A stretch of DNA of 13,795 nt from DAXETY01 sp051155755 (lineage in GTDB: Bacteria; Desulfobacterota; Desulfobacteria; Desulfobacterales; SG8-13). The notes under the pieces were generated by a model that worked only from the letters and a program-made list of their open reading frames with translations, was not told the DNA's origin and did not search any database. The position numbers and the translations under genes were made by a program. The stretch spans positions 1 through 13,795 of the forward strand of contig DAXETY010000054.1 in the NCBI GenBank assembly GCA_051155755.1, written 5' to 3'. This document shows positions 6,219 to 12,467 of this stretch, piece by piece. Every line of letters begins with the position of its first letter. The stretch's first letter is position 1.

Positions 6219-7133
6219 ATGAAACACTGGAAACTGCTGATGACCTTGGGACTGCTGGCGGGCTGCCTGCTGGCCTTCGGGCCGATGCCGGCTGCGGCCG
6301 GGGAATGGAGCAAAGATTATCCCGAGCTCACCATGGGCGTGATCACCGAGGAAAACGCCGAGGATCGCGCCAAGCGCTGGACGCCCTTCCGCGACTACCT
6401 GGCCCGGGAGCTCGACGTGCCGGTGGAGTGGCGGGAAGCCACCGATTACGCCGGAGTCATCGAGGCTCTGCGCGCCAAGAAAATCCAGCTGGCCTGGTTC
6501 GGTCCGGCCTCGTTCGCCCGGGCCTGGATCGTCACCGAAGGCCAGGCCGTGCCGCTGGCCGCCGAAATCGACAAGGACGGCGGCTTCGGATACTTCGGGG
6601 TGATCATCGTCAAGAAAGACAGCCCCTTTCAGTCCGTCGAGGACCTGAAGGGCAAGCGCTTCGGATTTGCCGATCCCAACTCCACCTCCGGCTACCAGGC
6701 CCCCAGGTTCTTTTTATCCGAAGAGGGCTACGATCCGGAGAAGTTTTTCGGTTCGACCACCTTTTCCGGCAGCCACGAAAACAGCGTCAAGATGCTCTAC
6801 GACGGCCAGTTCGACGCCGTGGCCACCTGGTGGACCAACGAGAAAAAATCCAACATGAGCCGCATGGAAGAAAAGGGCATGATCGAACCGGGCCAGTACC
6901 GCATCATCTGGAAATCCCCGCGCCTGCCCTCCGACCCGTTCACCGTGCCGGCCTGGCTGCCCGAAGGGATGATCAAAGACATCCAGACCGCCCTGCTGGC
7001 GATGCCCTCCAAGGACCCGGAAGCCTTCAAGGCCCTGATGGGCGGCTCCCAGGGTTTTACCAAGGTCTCCCTGGATGACTACCAGCCGGTGATCCGGTTC
7101 GTCAAAGCCAACATGGAACAGCGCAAGCAATAA
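6219..7133 (+). CDS. phnD: Phosphonate-binding periplasmic protein
   Basis: The 304-aa substrate-binding protein of the importer. Residues 1-28 form a signal peptide (KHWK basic start, Leu/Gly/Ala core, AAAG cleavage region). The mature part has the PhnD fold: TMGVITEE start, W93-F-G-P-A-S loop, GYFGVIIVKKDSPF, and the phosphonate-gripping loop N154-STSG-Y159, then H186 in SGSHENSV and D239 in SPRLPSDPFTVP. The carboxylate that holds the amino group in the E. coli protein (Glu177) falls around N207-E208 and cannot be aligned with certainty, so ligand preference may differ. The ATG at 6219 has an excellent AGGGAGG (6204-6210); the GTG at 6159 is rejected because it would bury the signal peptide. 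LLAGC (12-16) is a possible lipobox within the signal. Confidence 0.94.
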   Translation: MKHWKLLMTLGLLAGCLLAFGPMPAAAGEWSKDYPELTMGVITEENAEDRAKRWTPFRDYLARELDVPVEWREATDYAGVIEALRAKKIQLAWFGPASFARAWIVTEGQAVPLAAEIDKDGGFGYFGVIIVKKDSPFQSVEDLKGKRFGFADPNSTSGYQAPRFFLSEEGYDPEKFFGSTTFSGSHENSVKMLYDGQFDAVATWWTNEKKSNMSRMEEKGMIEPGQYRIIWKSPRLPSDPFTVPAWLPEGMIKDIQTALLAMPSKDPEAFKALMGGSQGFTKVSLDDYQPVIRFVKANMEQRKQ

Positions 7134-7141
7134 GTCTTTCC

Positions 7142-7179
7142 GGTGGGGTTTTCGGGGATCCCACCCCGAAAATCCCGCC
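7142..7179 (+). other. Long stable hairpin between phnD and phnE1
   Basis: A 16-bp stem (7142-7157 with 7164-7179) with two G-U wobbles and a 6-base ATCCCA loop starts eight bases after the phnD stop. No T-tract follows, so it is not a classical terminator. In binding-protein-dependent transport operons such hairpins after the binding-protein gene block 3' decay and partly reduce downstream expression, giving excess binding protein. That role is inferred here. Confidence 0.6.
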
Positions 7180-7201
7180 ATGCCTTTCCCCTGGACAAAC
7201 C

Positions 7202-7230
7202 GGGCGGGGGCGGGGACCCGCCCTACGAAA
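7202..7230 (+). repeat. GC-rich dispersed repeat, copy in phnD-phnE1 spacer
   Basis: GGGCGGG (7202-7208) pairs with CCCGCCC (7217-7223) and the element ends in CCCTACGAAA. The 16 bases GACCCGCCCTACGAAA (7215-7230) are repeated exactly at 13698-13713. Sequences of the form GGGCGGG-loop-CCCGCCCTACG are widespread intergenic repeats in bacterial genomes. Confidence 0.55.
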
Positions 7231-7264
7231 CCGACCGGTTCGCAAGTCTTGCTAAGGACAGGTA

Positions 7265-8155
7265 GTGACCGCTTTTTTCGACCAAAATCCCGAAAAGCAC
7301 GAGGTTTTTGCCGCCTTCAGCCGCGACGAAGCCCGGTTGAAGCACAGCAAACGCCGCCAGAACCTGACCTTTGCCGGGGTGTTTGTGCTGGCGCTGATCG
7401 GCTCGGCCATCGTGGGTGAAGTCAGCATCCCGGAGTTTGTCGAGGGGTTTCCGGCCTTCTTCAACTACTTCGCCCGGACGATGCCCGAGATCCGGGCAGA
7501 GACCGCCGCAGCCGACATCGCCGACTGGTACTGGGGCTTCGACCGCTGGCTGGTGTTTTTGTGGGACACCATCCTGATCGCTTTTCTGGCCACGCTGTTC
7601 GGCTTTTTGAGCGCCTTCGTGCTGTGCTTTCCGGCTTCCCGCAACCTGAACGCCAACTACCCGCTTTATTTTGTCTGCCGGCGCCTGATGGAATTCGGCC
7701 GGTCGGTGCCGGAGCTGGTCTTTGCCCTGATCTTCGTTTTTTCCTTCGGCCTGGGTCCGCTGCCCGGGGTTCTGGCCATCGCCATCCACAGCTGCGGCGC
7801 GCTGGGCAAGCTGTTTTCGGAAATCAACGAAAACGTCGACCTGGGTCCGTCCGAAGGGGTGGCCGCCGCCGGCGGCAACTGGTTCCAGCGCATCGGCTAT
7901 GGGGTGGTGCCCCAGGTTTTCCCCAACTTCATGAGCTACACCCTGCTGCGCTTCGAGATCAACGTGCGGGCCGCCTCGGTGGTGGGTTTTGTCGGTGCCG
8001 GCGGCATCGGCCAGGAGCTGATGACGGTCATCCGCCAGTTCATCTACGAAGACATCAGCGCGATCGTGTTGATGCTGGTGGTCACGGTCATTCTGATCGA
8101 CATCGGCTGCGAGAAAATCCGCCACAAAGCCATCGGCGATGTGAGGGCCTTATGA
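7265..8155 (+). CDS. phnE: Phosphonate ABC transporter permease 1
   Basis: A 296-aa inner-membrane permease, one half of the PhnE channel. A soluble, basic N-terminus (about residues 1-33) precedes the first membrane segment (35-52). A periplasmic insert of about 40 residues (rich in Ala, Trp and Asp, including DIADWYWGFDRW) follows. The conserved permease core comprises helices near 98-118, 128-152, 155-170, 215-245 and 255-280. The EAA loop that docks on PhnC is EGVAAAGGNW...YGVVPQVFPNF, followed by the family hallmark GFVGAGGIGQEL. The start is GTG at 7265 with AAGGACAGG just upstream. Its stop overlaps the start of the second permease (ATGA), indicating translational coupling and a heterodimeric channel. 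Confidence 0.92.
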   Translation: MTAFFDQNPEKHEVFAAFSRDEARLKHSKRRQNLTFAGVFVLALIGSAIVGEVSIPEFVEGFPAFFNYFARTMPEIRAETAAADIADWYWGFDRWLVFLWDTILIAFLATLFGFLSAFVLCFPASRNLNANYPLYFVCRRLMEFGRSVPELVFALIFVFSFGLGPLPGVLAIAIHSCGALGKLFSEINENVDLGPSEGVAAAGGNWFQRIGYGVVPQVFPNFMSYTLLRFEINVRAASVVGFVGAGGIGQELMTVIRQFIYEDISAIVLMLVVTVILIDIGCEKIRHKAIGDVRAL

Positions 8156-9003
8156 GCCGGCCGCTGACCGCCGACGTTTCCCAGACCGTCGAACTTTTTC
8201 CGGAGGTCTTTCACCGGCCGGTACGCCGGCGGCTCATCCGCTGGGCCCAGTGGACGGGTTTCGCTCTTTTTACGATCTACTGCCTGCACACCCTGGGGTT
8301 TTTCGACCTGGAACGACTGCTGCGGGGCACTCAAAAGCTCTTCGGAGTGGTGAGCTTCATGCTGCCGCCGGCCTCCCACGGCCGCACGCTGGAATTCATT
8401 CGCGCCACCCTGGAGACCCTGGGCATGGCCTTTCTGGGCACGCTGCTGGCCTCGCTGGCCTCCGTGCCCCTGGGATTTCTGGGCGCCAAAAACGTGATCG
8501 GCAACCCGGTTTTTCACTTCGGCCTGCGGCGGTTCGTGGATTTTCTGCGCGGCGTCGACGCGCTGATCTGGGCCCTGGTCTGGATCAACGTGGTGGGGCT
8601 GGGCCCGTTTGCCGGCATCCTGGCCATCGCGGTGAGCAACACCGGGGAGCTGTCCAAGCTGTTTTCCGAGGCCATCGAAAACGTGGACCGCAAGCCCATG
8701 GAAGGCGTGCGGGCCTCCGGCGCCAACGCGGTGCAGACCATGCGCTATGCCATCCTGCCGCAGGTCTTTCCGGTCATGCTGTCCAATTCCCTGTACTACT
8801 TCGAGTCCAACACCCGTTCGGCCACCATCCTGGGAATCGTGGGCGCCGGCGGCATCGGGCTGCAGCTGGCCGACCGCATCCGGGTGATGGCCTGGGACCA
8901 GGTGTCGCTGCTGATCATCATGATTCTGATCACTGTCTATGCCATCGACACCGTCTCCAGCCGGGTTCGCCAGCACTTCATCCAGGCACCGGAGGTGTCC
9001 TGA
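8152..9003 (+). CDS. phnE: Phosphonate ABC transporter permease 2
   Basis: The 283-aa second permease, homologous to but clearly different from the one before it. It has a shorter N-terminus and a first membrane helix near residues 36-52. The core begins at RATLETLGMAFLGTLLAS, with the EAA loop EGVRASGANAVQTMRYAILPQVFPV and the signature GIVGAGGIGLQL. Both copies share the motifs ALIW/ALIF...GLGPFAGILAIA and LSKLFSEAIENVD. The start ATG at 8152 overlaps the stop of permease 1 by four bases (ATGA). Two permeases plus one ATPase and one binding protein make a complete importer. A longer upstream open frame is merely the shadow inside permease 1. Confidence 0.93.
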   Translation: MSRPLTADVSQTVELFPEVFHRPVRRRLIRWAQWTGFALFTIYCLHTLGFFDLERLLRGTQKLFGVVSFMLPPASHGRTLEFIRATLETLGMAFLGTLLASLASVPLGFLGAKNVIGNPVFHFGLRRFVDFLRGVDALIWALVWINVVGLGPFAGILAIAVSNTGELSKLFSEAIENVDRKPMEGVRASGANAVQTMRYAILPQVFPVMLSNSLYYFESNTRSATILGIVGAGGIGLQLADRIRVMAWDQVSLLIIMILITVYAIDTVSSRVRQHFIQAPEVS

Positions 9004-9046
9004 AAAACCCGCAGCAACGATGACTCCAATCCCACAAGGAGACAGG

Positions 9047-9775
9047 ATGGACAACATCCGCATGGTCATGTTCGACCTATCCGGGACCACGGTCTATGAC
9101 GACAACGAGGTGCGCGACTGCCTCTACCAGGCCGCCCGGGAATTCGATTTGAAGACCACCCCCGAAGAAATCATCGATCTGCTGGGCGTCAACAAGATCC
9201 ACCTCTACCAGTATCTCATCGCCCGCTCGCGGGGCGAACCGGTTGATTTCCGGGACCTGGAAGTGCGGCGCGATCCCGACACCTATGCCCTGGCCAAGCA
9301 GGTGTTCGACCGCTACGAGGCCATCATGATCGCCCACTACCGCCGGTCGGTGCGCGAAGTCCCGGGCGCGGCCAAAACCTTTCGCTGGTGCCACGCCAAC
9401 GGCATCAAAGTCGCCACCGACACCGGCTTTCACGGCAAAATCACCGCGGCGATCATGGAGGGGCTGGGCTGGCTGGAAGACGGCCTGGTGGACTGTTCGG
9501 TGCATGTGGAGTGCATTGCCGGCCAGCGCGGCCGGCCGGCGCCGTTCATGATCTTTTACGCCATGGAGCAGTTGAACATTCAAAGCGTGCGCCAGGTCGT
9601 CAAAGTCGGCGACATGGCCGCCGACATGCTCGAGGGCCGCAATGCCGGCTGCCGGGGAGTGGTGGGGGTGCTCAGCGGGGCCAGTCCGCTCACTGCCTGG
9701 GGCAAGCTCTGGCACACCCACGTGATCCCCAGCGTTGCCGAACTGCCGGCCCTGATCGAAACCGAATTCGCCTGA
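9047..9775 (+). CDS. Phosphonatase-like HAD hydrolase
   Basis: A 242-aa HAD enzyme of the PhnX-like group often found beside phosphonate transporters, whose reaction is not established. Visible core: D10-L-S-G-T (nucleophile, with Ser at +2 where PhnX has Ala), the cap lysine K50 in LLGVNKIH that matches the PhnX Schiff-base lysine, T126 in DTGF, R163 in GRPAP, and D189 in KVGDMAADML. Compared with PhnX (3239-4081), Met57 is Leu46, His64 has no direct partner (His lies one residue earlier, H52), and Tyr136 is Phe128. A lysine-dependent C-P cleavage of a different carbonyl phosphonate is plausible but unproven. Start ATG 9047 has AAGGAGACAGG. It follows permease 2 by 43 bases and precedes the dehydrogenase by seven. 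Confidence 0.85.
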   Translation: MDNIRMVMFDLSGTTVYDDNEVRDCLYQAAREFDLKTTPEEIIDLLGVNKIHLYQYLIARSRGEPVDFRDLEVRRDPDTYALAKQVFDRYEAIMIAHYRRSVREVPGAAKTFRWCHANGIKVATDTGFHGKITAAIMEGLGWLEDGLVDCSVHVECIAGQRGRPAPFMIFYAMEQLNIQSVRQVVKVGDMAADMLEGRNAGCRGVVGVLSGASPLTAWGKLWHTHVIPSVAELPALIETEFA

Positions 9776-9782
9776 GGTGAAC

Positions 9783-10880
9783 ATGCAAGCAACCACCGGG
9801 CGGGCGGCGGTCATGACCGCACCGGGCCAGCCGCTGGAAATTCGCCGCTATCCCCTGCCCCGGGTCGAACCCGGAGCGATCCTGGTGCGGGTGACCTGCT
9901 GCACCATCTGCGGGTCGGACCTGCATTCCTGGTCGGGCCGGCGGCCGGCACCGTTGCCGATCGTACTGGGCCACGAAATCGTGGGCACCGTCGCCGCCCT
10001 GGGCGACGGCGTGCAGTGCGACTGCGGCGACCGCGACCTGGCCGTCGGCGACCGCATCACCTGGACCATCATGGACAGCTGCGGCAAGTGTTATTACTGC
10101 CGCGAAAAAATGCTGCCCATGAAGTGCCGCCGCCTGAAGAAATACGGCCACGACCGCTGCAGCGATCCGCCCCACTTCGTCGGCGGCTTTGCCGAATATT
10201 GCTACCTGACCCCCGGCACCTGCGTGATCAAAGTCCCGGCCCAAATCCCCGACACGGTGGCCGCACCGGCCAACTGCGCCCTGGCCACGGTGATGGCCGG
10301 CTGGGAGGCCGGGCGCATCCGGCCCATGGAAAACGTGCTCATCCAGGGGGCCGGCGCCCTGGGAATCTATGCCGCCGCGGTGGCCCGCCATGCCGGCTGC
10401 CGCCGCATCGTGGTCACCGACGTACTGGACCGGCGCCTGGAATTGATCCGGCAATTCGGGGCCACCGACACGATCAACGTGGTGGAAATGACCGATGAGC
10501 AGGTGGTCGGGGCGGTGCGCAGTCTGACGGAGGACTTCGGGGTGGACTGCGTTCTGGAGGTGGCCGGATCACCGGAGCTGATCCCTTTGGGACTGCGCTG
10601 TCTGCGCATCGGCGGGCGCTGCATCGAAATGGGCAATTCGTTTCCGGATGCACGCTTCGGCTACGACGCCTCCGATATCGTCTGGCGCCGGCTGACCCTC
10701 TCCGGCGTGCACAACTACGATGCCGTGCATCTGCAACAGGCGGTCGATTTCCTGGCGGCCACCGCCGACAAGTATCCCTTCGAACAGATCGTCTCGGGGC
10801 CGTTCAGCCTGGATGACATCGACGCGGCCCGGCAGACGGCCGCCTCGAAAGAGGCCATCCGCGTGGCCGTCGTCCCGTGA
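9783..10880 (+). CDS. Zinc-dependent alcohol dehydrogenase, phosphonate-associated
   Basis: A 365-aa medium-chain dehydrogenase of the group linked by gene context to phosphonate catabolism. Catalytic zinc ligands are C43 (CTICGSD), H64-E65 (LGHE) and C165 (PANCALATV). The structural zinc set is C100-x2-C103-x2-C106-x8-C115, with one residue more than the usual x7. The Rossmann motif QGAGALG (188-194) ends strand 2 at D213, which indicates NAD(H) rather than NADP(H). GAGGTGA (9774-9780) is well placed for the ATG at 9783, so the GTG at 9777 is less likely. It overlaps in control with the HAD gene seven bases upstream. A hydroxyalkylphosphonate such as 2-hydroxyethylphosphonate, or the acetaldehyde made by PhnX, are possible substrates; both are inference. 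Confidence 0.88.
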   Translation: MQATTGRAAVMTAPGQPLEIRRYPLPRVEPGAILVRVTCCTICGSDLHSWSGRRPAPLPIVLGHEIVGTVAALGDGVQCDCGDRDLAVGDRITWTIMDSCGKCYYCREKMLPMKCRRLKKYGHDRCSDPPHFVGGFAEYCYLTPGTCVIKVPAQIPDTVAAPANCALATVMAGWEAGRIRPMENVLIQGAGALGIYAAAVARHAGCRRIVVTDVLDRRLELIRQFGATDTINVVEMTDEQVVGAVRSLTEDFGVDCVLEVAGSPELIPLGLRCLRIGGRCIEMGNSFPDARFGYDASDIVWRRLTLSGVHNYDAVHLQQAVDFLAATADKYPFEQIVSGPFSLDDIDAARQTAASKEAIRVAVVP

Positions 10881-10897
10881 TCGCGTGCCGATGCCCA

Positions 10898-10921
10898 GGC
10901 TCTCCCTTGAAAAAGGGAGCC
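10898..10921 (+). repeat. Hairpin repeat after the dehydrogenase gene
   Basis: CTCCCTT (10902-10908) pairs with AAGGGAG (10913-10919) around a GAAA tetraloop, extendable by two more pairs with a CT bulge. Its core CCCTTGAAAAAGGG resembles that of the second repeat at 10997-11032, so it is probably a related or partial copy. It lies 17 bases after the dehydrogenase stop. Confidence 0.5.
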
Positions 10922-10996
10922 GGAGGAGGCTCTGGACACCCAACCGCATCATGCCGAGAACAATTCGAAATCATGAAATATCTCGAAACACACGTG

Positions 10997-11032
10997 CCCC
11001 TCTTTTGAAAAAGGGGGACCAGGGGGGATTTT
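10997..11032 (+). repeat. Dispersed G-run repeat carrying the pbfA ribosome binding site
   Basis: CCCCTCTTTTGAAAAAGGGG folds into a stem with a TTGA loop and one mismatch, followed by ACC and AGGGGGGATTTT. The reverse complement of this plan is at 2182-2217. The final AGGGGGGA lies two bases before the TTG start of pbfA, and the last TT of the repeat is the first two bases of that start codon. The repeat therefore provides the translation initiation region of a metabolic gene. Confidence 0.65.
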
Positions 11033-12428
11033 GAAATCCGACAACATCCATACCTCATCCAGCCACCGCGTCGACCTTTCCGAAGGCGACAGCAACCTGT
11101 CGCCCCACCGGCAGCGGTGGGCCCACAGGGCCATCGACGAAGACACCGCCGGCTGGCTGGCGCGCGATGCGGCCGTGTTCATCCACCAGACCCTGTCCAC
11201 GCCCTGTCTCAACGTGCTGTCCGGCTGCCGCGGCAGCCGCATCGAAGATCTCCAGGGGCGCCGCTACTACGACTTTCACGGCAACAGCTTACACCAGGTG
11301 GGATTTGCGCATCCGGCCGTGATCGCGGCCGTTAAACAACAGCTCGATGCGCTGTGCTTCTGCACGCGGCGCTACACCAACCGGACCGCCATCCGCCTGG
11401 CCGAAAAACTGGCCGAAATCACACCGGACCCGCTGGGCAAGGTGCTGTTCGCCCCGGGGGGCGCCACGGCCGTGGGAATGGCCGTGAAGCTGGCCCGGGC
11501 CGCCACCGGCCGCTTTAAGACGATTTCCATGTGGGATGCCTTTCACGGCGCCTCGCTGGATGTCATGTCGCTGAGCGGCGAGACCATGTTCCGCCGGGAT
11601 GTGGGCCCGCTTTTGACCGGCGCCCAGCACGTACCGCCGGCCGAACCGTACCGCTGCCTGTGGGATTCCTCCGGAAACTGCCAGACCTGCGGGTTGAAGT
11701 GTGCCGCCTACATCGATTACGTGCTGGAAAAAGAGGGCGACGTGGGTGCGGTGATTGCCGAACCGGTGCGCAACACCGCCGTCAATCCTCCGCCGCCGGG
11801 CTACTGGAAGGCCGTGCGGCAGGCCTGCGACCGCCACGGCGCCCTGCTGGTCCTGGATGAAACCGCGGTCTGCCTGGGAAGAACCGGCGCGATGTTCGCC
11901 TGCCAGGCCTTCGACGTGGTGCCCGACATCCTGACCATCGGCAAGGGACTGGGCGGCGGGGTCGTCCCCTTTGCGGCCATGATCGCCCGCAGCGACCTCG
12001 ACACGGCACCGGAAAAAGGACTGGGTCACTACACCCACGAAAAAAATCCGGTCGCCGCCGCCGCCGGCCTGGCCGTGATTTCCATCATCGAAAGCGAACA
12101 CCTGGCCGAGCGGGCCGCCGAACTGGGACGCCACGCCCTGAAGCGCCTGCGGGCGATGCAGGCCGACCACCCCTTGATCGGCGACGTGCGCGGCGTGGGG
12201 CTGATGGTGGGCATCGACCTGGTCAGAGACCGTGAGACCAAAGAGCGGGCCGTGGACGCCGCCGACCGGCTGATGTACGAATGCCTGGAGCGGGGGTTGA
12301 GCTTTAAAACCTCCCAGGGCAGCTTCGTGCCGCTGTCACCGCCGCTGACCATCGCGCGCGCAGATCTGGACCGGGCCCTGGACATCCTGGACGAGTCGCT
12401 GGGCGTGGTGGAATCGGAAATTGCGTAA
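11031..12428 (+). CDS. pbfA: (R)-1-hydroxy-2-aminoethylphosphonate ammonia-lyase
   Basis: A 465-aa PLP enzyme of the class III aminotransferase fold, best matching PbfA, which eliminates ammonia from (R)-1-hydroxy-2-aminoethylphosphonate to give phosphonoacetaldehyde for PhnX. Fold-type I landmarks: F171-H-G over the PLP ring, D276-E in VLDETAVCLGRTG, and Schiff-base K305 in TIGKGLGGG. Where true transaminases have a TFxGNP loop this protein has T335-HEKNP340, which I take as a mark of the lyase group. Three cysteines lie in NCQTCGLKC (C217, C220, C224). The start must be TTG at 11031: an in-frame stop lies at 10974, no ATG, GTG or other TTG occurs between them, and the next in-frame GTG is codon 49. 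Its initiation region is made of a dispersed repeat. It is 39 bases before phnW. The alternative is another class III aminotransferase; context makes PbfA more likely. Confidence 0.82.
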   Translation: MKSDNIHTSSSHRVDLSEGDSNLSPHRQRWAHRAIDEDTAGWLARDAAVFIHQTLSTPCLNVLSGCRGSRIEDLQGRRYYDFHGNSLHQVGFAHPAVIAAVKQQLDALCFCTRRYTNRTAIRLAEKLAEITPDPLGKVLFAPGGATAVGMAVKLARAATGRFKTISMWDAFHGASLDVMSLSGETMFRRDVGPLLTGAQHVPPAEPYRCLWDSSGNCQTCGLKCAAYIDYVLEKEGDVGAVIAEPVRNTAVNPPPPGYWKAVRQACDRHGALLVLDETAVCLGRTGAMFACQAFDVVPDILTIGKGLGGGVVPFAAMIARSDLDTAPEKGLGHYTHEKNPVAAAAGLAVISIIESEHLAERAAELGRHALKRLRAMQADHPLIGDVRGVGLMVGIDLVRDRETKERAVDAADRLMYECLERGLSFKTSQGSFVPLSPPLTIARADLDRALDILDESLGVVESEIA

Positions 12429-12467
12429 GAACCGGGATAACGCTTCGGGGAAAGTGAGACCCGCGTA

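Noticed and set aside
7142..7179. Intrinsic terminator after phnD
   Set aside because: The stem is strong but no T-run follows and permease genes continue on the same strand.
7223..8125. 300-aa minus-strand open frame opposite permease 1
   Set aside because: Gln/Asp/His-rich antisense product of a membrane protein gene; the plus strand has the PhnE hallmarks.
7561..8151. N-terminal extension of permease 2 inside permease 1
   Set aside because: Arg/Pro/Gly-rich shadow of permease 1; the ATGA overlap at 8152 gives the real start.
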